A DNA stretch of 64,000 nt from Phenylobacterium sp. (GCF_030645195.1 NZ_JAUSLW010000146.1:1-64000), one strand, 5' to 3'; counted from the stretch's first letter, positions 9,619 through 18,831 are shown. Notes: a model not told the origin generated them from the letters alone. Program-made: numbers and translations.

Positions 9619-10356
9619 TCAGAAATTGAGGCGATGGGCCGCCAGCGCCTCGTAGTGGGGCCGGGCCTGGTCGGCGATGCGGCTCAGATCGTCGGTGAGA
9701 CGCGACTCGCGCGCCGGGCCGGGCGGTTCGAACCCTGTGGAGCGCTCCACCGCGTCGTACCAGGCCGGCGCCCAGACCCCGTCGGTATCCCGAGGCCCCG
9801 CGGGCCAGGCCAGCATCTGGGCGCGGAACGGGATTCCCAGAGCCGCGCAGAGGGCCGACAGCCCCCGCTCCGGATCGGCCAGGACGTCGGCGCCCTCCAC
9901 CACCGGCGGGGCGCGGCCCAGGCGGTCGGCCTCGCGGTCGAACAGCTCGCGCTGCCGCACCACCCCGATGTCGGCCAAGGTCACCTCGGCCCGCTTGGCC
10001 GCGTAGGAGGCCAGGACGGCGGCGGGATCGCGGATCAGGAAGGCGCTGACGCAGGCGGCCGTCCAGTCCAGGCCGAAACCGTCCACCATGTGGTGGGTCA
10101 TGTGCTTCTGATAGAAGACCGCCGCGCCGCCCGGCGCCGGGCCCGACATCGCCGCGGCCACCGCGCTCCAGTCCTGGGCCTGCGAGGCCAGGACCTCGTC
10201 CCGCATCGGATGGTCAAGGCCGGTGGCGGCCAGATAGGCGGCGTAGAAGGGTTCATCGACCACGGCGGTGTCGGGTCGGTTTTCGAAGCTGCGCATCATG
10301 GCCGTGGAGATGTTGCGCGGCCCCGACCACATGGCGATGCGCACGGGCTCCGTCAT
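9619..10356 (-). CDS. sulfotransferase-like P-loop protein
   Basis: 245 residues. The N-terminal IAMWSGPRNISTAMMRSF has the 5'-phosphosulfate loop expected of PAPS-dependent sulfotransferases, followed by VVDEPFYAAYL and, mid-protein, SAFLIRDPAAVLASY, which matches the 3'-phosphate-binding RxxxxxxxS region. The ATG overlaps the stop of the class IV aminotransferase gene (ATGA, 10353-10356). The same two domain types occur fused in plant branched-chain-aminotransferase-like proteins, as I recall, so a joint function is likely. Acceptor unknown. Confidence 0.7.
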   Translation of the reverse strand: MTEPVRIAMWSGPRNISTAMMRSFENRPDTAVVDEPFYAAYLAATGLDHPMRDEVLASQAQDWSAVAAAMSGPAPGGAAVFYQKHMTHHMVDGFGLDWTAACVSAFLIRDPAAVLASYAAKRAEVTLADIGVVRQRELFDREADRLGRAPPVVEGADVLADPERGLSALCAALGIPFRAQMLAWPAGPRDTDGVWAPAWYDAVERSTGFEPPGPARESRLTDDLSRIADQARPHYEALAAHRLNF

Positions 10357-11261
10357 GCCGCCTGCGCGTCCTTCAGCTCCTCATAGGCCGCCCGCAGCAA
10401 CGTCGTCACCGGCCCCGGCAGGGCGGCCGGCAGGACATGGCCGTCGATCTCGCGGACCGGTGTCAGGCCGCCGAAGGTGCCGGTCACGAAGGCCTCGTCG
10501 GCGTCATGGACATCGTCCAGGACGAAGTCCCCGAGCGTGATGGGAACGCCCTTGGCGCGGCAGAGCGCGATGACATTGGCCCGGGTCACCCCGTTGAAAC
10601 AGAAGTCGCCGGTGGAGGTCATCACCCGCCCGGCGCGGACGAAGAAGAAGTTGGTGGCGTTGCAGCTGGAGACGAAGCCCCCGGGGTCCAGCATCAGGGC
10701 CTCGTCGCAGCCGGCCTCGATGGCCTGCAGTAGGGCGGTGATCAGGTTGAGCCGCGAGTGGGAGTTCAGTCGCATGTCGAACATCTGCGCCGGAGTGCAG
10801 AGGATGCTGGAGGTGAACAGCGACAGGCCGCGGGTGACGATCTCCGGGCTCGGCGCCTTGTATTCCGAGGTGATGACGATGGTGGGCCTGCCCAGCCAGT
10901 TGCGCGGGTCCTGGTTGGCGGCGGCCTTCTCGCCCCGGGTGATCATCAGGCGCAGGTGCGCGCCGTCGGTCATGCCGTTGGCGTCCAGCAGCTTCCAGAT
11001 CTCGGCGGTCAGTTCGTCTCGCGTCAGGCCAATGTCGAGGGCGATGGCCTTCAGCCCAGCGTAGAGCCGGTCCAGGTGAGCCTCGAGGAACAGCAGCACG
11101 CCCCTGTGCAGGCGCAGGCCCTCCCAGACCCCGTCCCCCAGCACGAAGCCCGCGTCGAACACTGAGACCTTGGCGTCCTCGCGCTTGACGAGCTCGCCGT
11201 TGAGATAGAGGCGCGCCGCCGCGTTGCGCGGATCGACGGCGAAATCCTGACTGCCTGCCAT
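10353..11261 (-). CDS. class IV aminotransferase-like protein with altered active site
   Basis: 302 residues with the fold-type IV PLP layout of D-amino-acid or branched-chain aminotransferases: LYLNGELV, DAGFVLGDGVWEGLR, HLDRL, LRLMITRG, the segment before LNLITALLQAIEAG, CDEALMLD, NGVTRANVI and VTGTFGGLTPVREIDG. The segment that should hold the PLP lysine reads SHSRLN (residues 167-172), with Arg170 and no Lys nearby. The position of the glutamate that holds the pyridine nitrogen reads Ser199 (FVSSCNATN). It is the first gene of a two-gene operon with the sulfotransferase-like gene. It may be a divergent enzyme or a non-catalytic relative. Confidence 0.75.
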   Translation of the reverse strand: MAGSQDFAVDPRNAAARLYLNGELVKREDAKVSVFDAGFVLGDGVWEGLRLHRGVLLFLEAHLDRLYAGLKAIALDIGLTRDELTAEIWKLLDANGMTDGAHLRLMITRGEKAAANQDPRNWLGRPTIVITSEYKAPSPEIVTRGLSLFTSSILCTPAQMFDMRLNSHSRLNLITALLQAIEAGCDEALMLDPGGFVSSCNATNFFFVRAGRVMTSTGDFCFNGVTRANVIALCRAKGVPITLGDFVLDDVHDADEAFVTGTFGGLTPVREIDGHVLPAALPGPVTTLLRAAYEELKDAQAA

Positions 11262-11313
11262 GACGTGCAGTTGTATGGAGGCAGAACGGCTGCGGCTAGA
11301 CCAGGAGCATCAG

Positions 11314-12516
11314 ATGACCCACGGGATCGGCGGATCGACGGCGGACGAACAGCTGGCCGACCTCAAGCCCTGGCCCAAGGCGCCGGCCATCGGGCCTGAG
11401 GAACGCGCCGCCCGCATGGCGCGGGCCCGGGAGCTGATGGACCAGATTGGGGCCGACGCCCTGATCATCGGCGCGGGTCCCTCCCTGCGCTACTTCACCG
11501 GCGTCGCCTGGAACGCCACCGAGCGCCTGGTGGCCATGGTCCTGCCGCGCCAGGGCGCGCCGAAGATGATCTGCCCGCGGTTCGAGCTCGGCTCCCTGCA
11601 GGCGGCCCTGCTGATCGAGGCGGACCTGCTGCTGTGGGAGGAGCACGAGAGCCCCTACGCCCTGACCGCCAAGGCCCTCGCCGATCTGGGGGCGACATCG
11701 CTGGCCATCGACCCCGCCCTGCCCTTCTTCGTCTTCAACGGTCTGAGGCTGGCCGCGCCGGACCTCGCCCTGCTGGACGGCGCCCCGGTGGTGGACGGAT
11801 GCCGGATGATCAAGTCGCCGGCGGAGCTCGCCCTGATGTCCCAGGCCAAGGCCATGACCCTGGAGGTCCACCGCCGCGCCGCCCGCATCCTGGCGCCCGG
11901 GATCACGACAACCGAAGTCGGCCGCTTCATCGACCAGGCACACCGGGCGCTGGGCGCCGACGACGGCGCGTCCTTCTGCGCGGTGCAGTTCGGGGTGGCC
12001 AGCGCCTATCCCCATGGCCTGCCGGGCGAGCAGAGTTTAGCGCAGGATGAGCTCGTGCTCATCGACACCGGCTGCAGGGTCCAGGGCTACAACTCCGACA
12101 TCACCCGCACCTATGTCTTCGGCCAACCCACCCAGGAGCAGGCCCGCGTCTGGGCGGTCGAGAAGCGCGCCCAGGCCGCCGCCTTCGCCGCCGTGAAGCC
12201 CGGCGTCCCCTGCGAGGAGATCGACGCCGTCGCCCGCCGCGTCCTGGCCGCAGAGGGCTTCAGCCCCGACTACGACCTGCCCGGCCTGCCCCACCGCACC
12301 GGCCACGGGATCGGGCTCTCGATCCACGAGGCGCCCTATCTGGTGCGCGGTGACAAGACCCCGCTGGCGCCGGGCATGTGCTTCTCCAACGAGCCGATGA
12401 TCGTCATCCCCGAGACCTTCGGCGTCCGGCTGGAGGACCACTTCCACGTCACCCAGGACGGGGCGGCCTGGTTCACCCAGCCGCAGGACAGCCTGGACGC
12501 CCCCTTCGGCCGCTAG
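11314..12516 (+). CDS. M24 family Xaa-Pro peptidase
   Basis: 400 residues: an N-terminal creatinase-like domain (about 1-170) and a C-terminal pita-bread metallopeptidase. All five metal ligands are visible: Asp in LIDTG, Asp in NSDITRTYVFG, His in RTGHGIGLSIHE, Glu in FSNEPMIVI and Glu in VRLEDHFHV. It would cleave Xaa-Pro bonds in cytoplasmic peptides. ATG 11314 has AGGAG six bases upstream (11303-11307); the reading frame opens earlier at 11260 but that would overlap the divergent promoter. It is divergent from the aminotransferase pair with a 52-base spacer. Confidence 0.9.
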   Translation: MTHGIGGSTADEQLADLKPWPKAPAIGPEERAARMARARELMDQIGADALIIGAGPSLRYFTGVAWNATERLVAMVLPRQGAPKMICPRFELGSLQAALLIEADLLLWEEHESPYALTAKALADLGATSLAIDPALPFFVFNGLRLAAPDLALLDGAPVVDGCRMIKSPAELALMSQAKAMTLEVHRRAARILAPGITTTEVGRFIDQAHRALGADDGASFCAVQFGVASAYPHGLPGEQSLAQDELVLIDTGCRVQGYNSDITRTYVFGQPTQEQARVWAVEKRAQAAAFAAVKPGVPCEEIDAVARRVLAAEGFSPDYDLPGLPHRTGHGIGLSIHEAPYLVRGDKTPLAPGMCFSNEPMIVIPETFGVRLEDHFHVTQDGAAWFTQPQDSLDAPFGR

Positions 12517-12651
12517 GCGGCGAAGGGCCGCTCCACGGCGGCGGCGGCGTCGCGCTCACTCTGAAAGCCGAGCCACTCACGAGTTCGCGACGAAGATGGA
12601 TATCCAACTCGGACTTGCGACCGGGCCCGACCCATGACTTTAGGACTTTGC

Positions 12652-13185
12652 ATGCCGCTCTATCCCGCCGTTCAGGACGATCTCATCGCCGTCGCCGGCC
12701 TGGTCAACTCCGCCTATCGCGGCGAGAGCTCGCGCCGGGGCTGGACGACGGAGGCCGATTATCTCGGCGGCCAGCGCACCGACCCCGAGACACTTCGCCG
12801 TGACCTGGCAGCCCAGGCCGACGCCGCCCTGCTGGTCTGGCGCGACGACCCCGACGGCCCCCTGCTGGGCGCGGTCTGGCTCGAGCCCGCCGAGCCCGGG
12901 GTCTGGTACTTGGGCATGCTGACCGTGCGTCCCGACCTGCAGGACCGTCGCCTGGGTCGCACCCTGCTGCACGCCGCCGAGGCCTTCGCCGAGCGCCGTG
13001 GCGCGCGCAGCATCCGCATGACCGTGGTCAGCATCCGCGACACCCTGGTCGCCTGGTACCGGCGGCGCGGCTACGACCCCACGGGCGAGACACGGCCCTT
13101 CCCCTATGACGACGAGCGGTTCGGAGAGCCCCTGCGGGACGACCTGGCGTTCATCGTGCTGGAGAAGGCCCTACCGGGCGGTTGA
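12652..13185 (+). CDS. GNAT family N-acetyltransferase
   Basis: 177-residue GNAT protein. Beta-4/motif A is GVWYLGMLTVRPDLQDRRLGRTLL with the acetyl-CoA loop (Q-x-x-x-L-G-R), then RMTVVSIRDTLVAWYRRRGY (motif B). ATG 12652 is chosen because TTAGGAC lies just upstream; ATG 12634 adds six residues and lacks a ribosome site. Substrate unknown. It lies downstream of the M24 peptidase by 135 bases in which I see no signal, so co-transcription is uncertain. Confidence 0.8.
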   Translation: MPLYPAVQDDLIAVAGLVNSAYRGESSRRGWTTEADYLGGQRTDPETLRRDLAAQADAALLVWRDDPDGPLLGAVWLEPAEPGVWYLGMLTVRPDLQDRRLGRTLLHAAEAFAERRGARSIRMTVVSIRDTLVAWYRRRGYDPTGETRPFPYDDERFGEPLRDDLAFIVLEKALPGG

Positions 13186-13368
13186 AACTTGTTTCGGCAG
13201 CGGATGCGGCTTCACCGGCAGATGGTCCAAGTCGAGAATCTCGTGGGTGAGATCGAGCCCCAGCGCACGCCTCGCCTGGGGGCAGGTGAGCGCGCGGGCT
13301 CCCCGGGAAAGCTCTCGGTTGCGTGATCCGACCGGCGCGATAAGTAAGCTGGATCAGAGGGATCCGAG

Positions 13369-14061
13369 ATGGCGAGTGATTCGGCGAAACCTCGCGGCGA
13401 AGGCGCCAAGTCAGCCCCGGCGAAGACCGATGCTCGGGAGAAGACCCGCACCAACGACCCGGACCGCACACGGGCCAACATCATCGAGGTCGCTACCCAC
13501 GAGTTCTCGGAAAAGGGTCTGAGCGGCGCGCGCATCGACGAGATCGCCGAGCGGACTCACACCTCCAAGCGGATGATCTACTACTACTTCGAGAGTAAGG
13601 AGGGCCTGTACCGCGCGGTCCTCGAGGACTGCTATCGCCGCATCCGCACTATCGAGAGCAGCCTGGATCTGAAGGCCAAGCCGCCGATGGAGGCGCTGGC
13701 CCAACGCGTGCGCTTCACCTTCGACTACCAGATCGCCAATCCGGACTTCATCCGCATGGTCATGGTGGAGAACATCCACCACGGCGAACACATCGCCCAG
13801 CTTCCCAACCTGCCGATCACCAATCTGGAGGCCATCGATTCCCTACGCGACATCGTCGCCCGCGGGGTGGCGGAGGGCACGATGCGCCCTGATATCGACC
13901 CGATCGACCTGCACATGTCGATCAGCGCCCTGTGTTCCTTCAATGTCGGCAACCGTCACACCTTCTCGACCATCTTCAAGGTCGACATGACCTCCCGGGC
14001 CGCCGCCGCCGCACGCCGCGAGTCTGTCACGGACATGATCCTCCGTTTCGTGGCGAAGTGA
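13369..14061 (+). CDS. TetR/AcrR family transcriptional regulator
   Basis: 230 residues. After a basic, disordered N-terminus of about 35 residues comes a TetR HTH: RANIIEVATHEFSEKGLSGARIDEIAERTHTSKRMIYYYFESKEGLY. The C-terminal ligand domain has IANPDFIRMVMVENIHHG and DPIDLHMSISALCSFNVGN, seen in a TetR subgroup common in Caulobacterales. ATG 13369 follows AGAGGGATCCGAG. Both flanks carry short coding-like remnants rather than an intact target operon, so its regulon is not apparent. Confidence 0.85.
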   Translation: MASDSAKPRGEGAKSAPAKTDAREKTRTNDPDRTRANIIEVATHEFSEKGLSGARIDEIAERTHTSKRMIYYYFESKEGLYRAVLEDCYRRIRTIESSLDLKAKPPMEALAQRVRFTFDYQIANPDFIRMVMVENIHHGEHIAQLPNLPITNLEAIDSLRDIVARGVAEGTMRPDIDPIDLHMSISALCSFNVGNRHTFSTIFKVDMTSRAAAAARRESVTDMILRFVAK

Positions 14062-14157
14062 GCCGGACACCTGCGTCGAGCGCCGTTCCATCACGACCAG
14101 GTCCTGACCAAGGTCTTCGGCTTCATCGACGCCACCATCGGCAAGCCCGCGAAATAG
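14062..14157 (+). pseudogene. possible C-terminal gene remnant after tetR
   Basis: Directly after the tetR TGA, the same frame stays open for 31 codons to a TAG at 14155. The last part reads FHHDQVLTKVFGFIDATIG then KPAK. It has coding-like composition and the look of an enzyme C-terminus, such as an alpha/beta hydrolase, but no start codon or ribosome site of its own. I read it as the tail of a deleted gene; chance cannot be excluded. Confidence 0.3.
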
Positions 14158-14161
14158 CCGC

Positions 14162-15106
14162 TCAGCCGATCTCGAAGGTCACCGTCGAGCGGCCGAAGTC
14201 CAGGGACACCACCGTGAAGGCGGCCAGCAGGTCCATGCCCAGCACCAGGGCCGGCTTGTTGGCCAGGCCCCACAGTCCGAACACCGGCAGGTCGGCGAAC
14301 ACCACCGGGACATTGCCCAGTTGCACGCCCCCCAGCCGCAGGAACGGCAGGTAGAGCATGTCGCCGACGAAGGTCTCCCCGGTGACCGAGACCATGGTCA
14401 CCTTCTCCAACTTCCCCTCCAGCCGCTTGTCCAGCATGGCCCTCAGGGTGGGATTGCCGATGGAGAGCTGGGCCCCCGAGTCGATCATGGCGCTGATCGG
14501 CTTCTGGCCGAGGTCGGCATCGACGATGGTCAGCTGGCCGATCCGCTTGCGGGCCACCACCACCACCCGGTCCGCGGTGGTGGTGTCGCGTCGCGAGGCG
14601 GTGATCGAGACCTGCTTGCGCTTCATGTCCAGGATCAGCCTCTGGCCCTTCAGCCAGTCCACCGCCAGCAGGCCGTCGATGTCGGTGCCCACGAAGGGCA
14701 GGACCGGGATCTTCACCCGGCGCTGGGCCCGGCTGCCCACCTGCAGGCGGTCCACCAGCACGCTGTTGCGCGACCGGCGGCCCATGATGGTGTTGACCAC
14801 CACCGTGCCCCCGTCCGGCAAGGTCAGAACCTTGGCCAGCTCGGTGGAGATGCAGGAGCGGTTGGCGCCGGTGTCCACCATGAAGGCGAAGGGGCCTTGG
14901 CCGTTGATCGTCACCGGAACGGTGATCCGCGCGAAGGCGTCCTTGCCGCTGGCGACCTGGGTCGGCTCCACCGTGGCCTGATCGTCGTCGATGACCGGCG
15001 GCTCCGGCGGCGTCTGGGCGGAGGCAAGGCCGCCCGTCAGCAGCATGGCCCCCGCCCCGCCGATCACCGAGGCGGCGTCGCGTCGGGTCAGGCGGGGCGT
15101 CGCCAA
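14162..15106 (-). CDS. secreted retropepsin-like aspartic protease (two-lobed)
   Basis: 314 residues. The N-terminus LTRRDAASVIGGAGAMLLTGG resembles a twin-arginine signal with an ALA-type cleavage region (LASAQ). Two clan-AA lobes follow, each with a catalytic motif: FMVDTGANRSCIS in the first and AMIDSGAQLSIG in the second. That makes a single-chain duplicate of a retropepsin fold. Likely periplasmic; substrate unknown. The start codon is TTG (15104-15106), two bases after the stop of the upstream dehydrogenase gene, with AAGGG inside that gene's end, so translation is probably coupled. Confidence 0.8.
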   Translation of the reverse strand: MATPRLTRRDAASVIGGAGAMLLTGGLASAQTPPEPPVIDDDQATVEPTQVASGKDAFARITVPVTINGQGPFAFMVDTGANRSCISTELAKVLTLPDGGTVVVNTIMGRRSRNSVLVDRLQVGSRAQRRVKIPVLPFVGTDIDGLLAVDWLKGQRLILDMKRKQVSITASRRDTTTADRVVVVARKRIGQLTIVDADLGQKPISAMIDSGAQLSIGNPTLRAMLDKRLEGKLEKVTMVSVTGETFVGDMLYLPFLRLGGVQLGNVPVVFADLPVFGLWGLANKPALVLGMDLLAAFTVVSLDFGRSTVTFEIG

Positions 15107-15108
15107 GG

Positions 15109-16242
15109 CTAGAGGCCCTTGCTCGGGTTGATCAGGTACTTCTCACCGGTGGCGCGCCGGTTGTAGGCGGCGATGATCTCCGGGTTCAGGGCCTCGGCCA
15201 GCGAGATCTCGTGGGAGTAGTGGCTGGCGAAGGTAGTCTTCAGCTCGTCCAGGACCCGTTGGCGCAGCTTGGCGCCCGCCTCCGGCCCGATCTTCATCAG
15301 GAACGGGGTCAGTAGCCAGCCCCCCAGCCCCCAGGACATGCCAAAGGCGCGGCTGAGCTCGGTGGGGGCGGTGTTGAGCCCGCCATAGATGTAGACCTGC
15401 TTGTAGGTGGTTGAACCGTAACGGCTATAGGTCTTGGCGGTCATGTTGGCCGCCACCTCCATGCCGTTGAGGATCTGGCCGGCCAGCTTGCCGCCGCCGA
15501 TGGCGTCGAAGGCCAGGGTCGCGCCGGTGGCCACCAAGGCCTTGACCAACTCCTCCTGGAAATCGGGCCGGCTGGAGTCGACGATGTGCTTGGCGCCGAT
15601 GTCCTTGAGGATCTTCACCTGCTCGGGGCTGCGGACGATGTTCACCAGCTCCACCCCGTCCTTGAGGCAGACCTTGTTGAGCATCTGGCCGAGATTGGAG
15701 GCCGCCGCGGTGTGGACGAGCGCGGTGTGACCCTCCCGGCGCATGGTCTCCACCATGCCCAGCGCCGTCAGCGGATTGACGAAGCAGGAGGCTCCGTCGG
15801 CGGCGCTCGCGCCCGGCGGCAGGACCAGGACATCGGCGGCCTTCAACAGGCGGTACTGGGCGTACATGGCGCCGCCCAGCATGGCGACGGTCTTGCCCAT
15901 CAGGTGCTGCGCATTGGCGCCAGCCTTGACCACCTCGCCCGCGCCCTCGTTGCCCACCGGCATGGATTCATCGGCCCGGGCGGCCATGGCGCGCATGATG
16001 GCCGGTGGGATGGGGGCGGTCACCACCGGGCGGTCCGCCGTGCCGGCGACCTTGGCCTGGGCGATGTCGGCGGGACCCAGCAGCAGGCCAAGGTCCGACG
16101 GGTTGATCGGCGAGGCCTGGACGCGGACCAGGATCTCGTCGGGGCCGGGATCGGGGATGGAGACGGTCGCCAGGGACAGCTCCAGTTCGCCGCTCGACTT
16201 CACCAGGGAGCGCAGCTCCAGGCCTTGAGTTTCGTTCGCCAT
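15109..16242 (-). CDS. medium-chain NAD(P)H-dependent dehydrogenase/quinone reductase-like
   Basis: 377 residues of the MDR superfamily: GroES-like domain (ASPINPSDLGLLLG, MPVGNEGAGEVVKAG) and a Rossmann half (ALVHTAAASNLGQML, FDAIGGGKLAGQIL). No structural zinc cysteine cluster is seen, favouring the quinone-oxidoreductase/enoyl-reductase branch. ATG 16242 follows GGGAGACGCCGG; longer in-frame starts to 16281 lack support. It is first in a two-gene unit with the retropepsin-like gene. Confidence 0.8.
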   Translation of the reverse strand: MANETQGLELRSLVKSSGELELSLATVSIPDPGPDEILVRVQASPINPSDLGLLLGPADIAQAKVAGTADRPVVTAPIPPAIMRAMAARADESMPVGNEGAGEVVKAGANAQHLMGKTVAMLGGAMYAQYRLLKAADVLVLPPGASAADGASCFVNPLTALGMVETMRREGHTALVHTAAASNLGQMLNKVCLKDGVELVNIVRSPEQVKILKDIGAKHIVDSSRPDFQEELVKALVATGATLAFDAIGGGKLAGQILNGMEVAANMTAKTYSRYGSTTYKQVYIYGGLNTAPTELSRAFGMSWGLGGWLLTPFLMKIGPEAGAKLRQRVLDELKTTFASHYSHEISLAEALNPEIIAAYNRRATGEKYLINPSKGL

Positions 16243-16321
16243 CCGGCGTCTCCCTAATGCTTGCGTCTCGTTGGCGGCCAAAAGAGCGCGTCACGGCGCG
16301 CGCCGCAATGGCCGAGCTGGT

Positions 16322-17923
16322 TCAAGCGTCTTCGACCATCATCCGGGCGGCCTTCTCGGCGATCATCATGGTGGGCGAGTTCGTGTTGCCCGAAGTGATC
16401 GTGGGCATCACCGAGGCGTCGGCGACTCGCAGGCCAGCCACGCCATTCACCCGCAGCCGCGCATCCACCACCGCGGCGGGGTCGCTCGCCAAGCCCATCT
16501 TCGCTGTCCCCACCGGATGGAAGATGGTGGTGCCCAACGCGCGGGCGGCGGCCAGCAGGTCGGCGTCGGAGCTGGCTTCCGCCCCCGGCCGCCGCTCGAC
16601 CGGCGAGAACCGCGCCAGCGGCGGCTGGGCCATGATCTGGCGCACCAGCTTCATGGCGTCGACGGCCACCCGCTCGTCCTGCGGCGTGGAGAGATAGTTG
16701 GGTTGGATCAGGGGCGCGGCGCGGGGATTGGCGCTGGCGGCGTGGATCGAGCCGCGGCTGGCGGGCCGCAGATTGCAGACGCTCACCGTGATCGCCGGCG
16801 CCACGTGCAGGGCCTCGCCGAACCGGTCGAGGGACAGGGGCTGGACGTGGAACTGCAGGTTCGGCGTCGCCTGTTCCGGCGAGGATTTGGCGAAGGCGCC
16901 CAGCTGGGAGGGGGCCATGGACATCGGGCCTTTGCGGAACAGGGCGTATTCCGCCGCCATCAGCGGCCTGCGCCACCAGGAGGCGTAGAGCTCGTTCATG
17001 GTCGGCACGCCGGTGACGCCGTAATAGGGTCGGATCTGCAAGTGGTCCTGCAGGTTCTCCCCCACGCCCGGCAGGTGCGCCTGGGTCTCGATCCCCAGCG
17101 ACGATAGCCGCCCCCCGTCGCCGATCCCCGACAGCTCCAGCAGTTGCGGCGTGCCGACGGCTCCGGCCGCCAGCACCACCTCGCCGTCGGCGCGGGCCTC
17201 GAAGCTCTCCGCCCCTTGCGTCCAAGCGACGCCCATGGCGCGGCCGGCCTCCACCAGCACCCTTGTCACCTGTGCGCCGGTCACCAGCTTGACGTTGGGC
17301 CGGTTGAGGATCGGCTTGAGGAATCCGCTGGCCGCGCTCCACCGGCGGCCGGCCCGCTGGTTCACCTGGAAATAGCCGCAGCCGAAATTGTCGCCGGCGT
17401 TGAAGTCGCCCACCTGGGGGATCCCCGCCATCTCGGCGGCCTGGGCGAAGGCGTCAAGCACGGCCCAGCGCATGCGCGGATGCTCGACGCGCCATTCCCC
17501 GCCGCTGCGGTGATGGTCGCCGGAGGGGGCGATGTGGTCCTCCTGGGCCAGGAACAGCGGCAGGACGTCGTCCCAACCCCAGCCCGTCAGGCCCATCTGC
17601 CGCCAGCCGTCATAGTCGGCGGCCTGGCCGCGCATGTAGATCATCGCGTTGATGGCCGAGGAGCCGCCGATCACCTTGCCGCGCGGATAGGCCAGCTTGC
17701 GGCCGTCGAGGCCGGGGATGGCCTGGGTCTCGAACATCCAGTCGGCGCGGGGATTGCCGATGGAGAACAGGTAGCCCACCGGGATGTGGAACCAGATCCA
17801 GTCGTCCTTGCCCCCGGCCTCCAGCACCAGGACCCGGCGGCGCGGGTCGGCCGACAGCCGGTTGGCCAGGACGCAGCCGGCCGATCCGCCGCCGACGATG
17901 ATGTAGTCGAAATGATCGGCCAT
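16322..17923 (-). CDS. GMC family FAD-dependent alcohol/choline dehydrogenase
   Basis: 533 residues with FAD Rossmann motif YIIVGGGSAGCVLANRL at residues 7-23, GMC signature 1 around PRGKVIGGSSAINAM, signature 2 GAVGTPQLLELSGIG, and catalytic His in TTIFHPVGTAKMG with Asn in TSGNTNSPT. It oxidises primary alcohols and passes electrons to a respiratory acceptor or oxygen. ATG 17923 follows GGCGGAGACCTC; the reading frame is open further upstream but the FAD fold begins here. It is divergent from the alternative oxidase gene across 172 bases. Confidence 0.9.
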   Translation of the reverse strand: MADHFDYIIVGGGSAGCVLANRLSADPRRRVLVLEAGGKDDWIWFHIPVGYLFSIGNPRADWMFETQAIPGLDGRKLAYPRGKVIGGSSAINAMIYMRGQAADYDGWRQMGLTGWGWDDVLPLFLAQEDHIAPSGDHHRSGGEWRVEHPRMRWAVLDAFAQAAEMAGIPQVGDFNAGDNFGCGYFQVNQRAGRRWSAASGFLKPILNRPNVKLVTGAQVTRVLVEAGRAMGVAWTQGAESFEARADGEVVLAAGAVGTPQLLELSGIGDGGRLSSLGIETQAHLPGVGENLQDHLQIRPYYGVTGVPTMNELYASWWRRPLMAAEYALFRKGPMSMAPSQLGAFAKSSPEQATPNLQFHVQPLSLDRFGEALHVAPAITVSVCNLRPASRGSIHAASANPRAAPLIQPNYLSTPQDERVAVDAMKLVRQIMAQPPLARFSPVERRPGAEASSDADLLAAARALGTTIFHPVGTAKMGLASDPAAVVDARLRVNGVAGLRVADASVMPTITSGNTNSPTMMIAEKAARMMVEDA

Positions 17924-18095
17924 GAGGTCTCCGCCCCGGCCCTCGCCGGGCTTCGCGGTCCCAGATATCCGCCCCCGCCCGTGGCTGGCTAGGCGAAACA
18001 GGCTTGGCCTAGGTAGCAACCCTTAGGGGAAGGCGCCGAATTTCGCGGGCGGTGGGACAGGCCTATCCAGGGGCCAGTTCGAAATGGAGTTTCCG

Positions 18096-18797
18096 ATGTC
18101 CACCGCCAATGCGCCCCTGGTCGACCTCAGCGTCCACTACCAGCCGAGCGGCCTCTCCGACCGCTTCGCCCTGGGGGTCACCAAGTTCCTGCGCCTGTTC
18201 GCCGACACCTTCTTCGCCAAGCGCTACGGTCACCGGGCCGTGGTCCTGGAGACGGTCGCCGCCGTGCCGGGCATGGTGGGCGCCACTCTCAACCACCTGA
18301 AGTGCCTGCGCCGGATGGAGGACGACCGCGGCTGGATCCGCACCCTGATGGACGAGGCCGAGAACGAGCGCATGCACCTGATGACCTTCATCGAGGTCTG
18401 CAAGCCCACCACCTTCGAGCGGTTCATGGTCATCGCCGCCCAGTGGGTCTTCTACCTGTTCTTCTTCGGCCTCTACATCGTCGCCCCGAAGACCGCGCAC
18501 CGGCTGGTGGGCTATTTCGAGGAGGAGGCGGTGATCAGCTACACCCACTACCTCGCCGAGATCGACGAGGGCCGCTCGCCCAACGTCCCGGCCCCGGCCA
18601 TCGCCATCCGCTACTGGGACCTGCCGGCCGACGCCACCCTGCGCGACGTGGTCCTGGTGGTCCGCGCCGACGAGGCCCATCACCGAGACGTCAATCACGG
18701 CTTCGCCAACGACCTCGTGGGTCTGCCGCTCGGCGCGGTGGCCCCCTGCCCGGCCCATGTGGAGCTGACCCCCAACTGGCGCAAGACCGCCGCCTGA
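18096..18797 (+). CDS. aox: alternative oxidase (diiron ubiquinol oxidase)
   Basis: 233 residues. All six diiron ligands are present at family spacing: E52 ([10 protein letters not shown]), E91 and H94 ([10 protein letters not shown]), E142 ([14 protein letters not shown]), E193 and H196 ([12 protein letters not shown]). Two hydrophobic helices form the membrane-facing patch. It oxidises ubiquinol and reduces oxygen to water without pumping protons, and is cyanide-insensitive. ATG 18096 has TGGAGT six bases upstream; an earlier ATG at 18084 lacks one. Bacterial AOX is uncommon. It is convergent with the globin gene. No FNR-type box is visible in its promoter. Confidence 0.92.
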   Translation: MSTANAPLVDLSVHYQPSGLSDRFALGVTKFLRLFADTFFAKRYGHRAVVLETVAAVPGMVGATLNHLKCLRRMEDDRGWIRTLMDEAENERMHLMTFIEVCKPTTFERFMVIAAQWVFYLFFFGLYIVAPKTAHRLVGYFEEEAVISYTHYLAEIDEGRSPNVPAPAIAIRYWDLPADATLRDVVLVVRADEAHHRDVNHGFANDLVGLPLGAVAPCPAHVELTPNWRKTAA

Positions 18798-18831
18798 AGC
18801 CATCCCGTCTCCGGCGCAGGGCCTGACGCGA

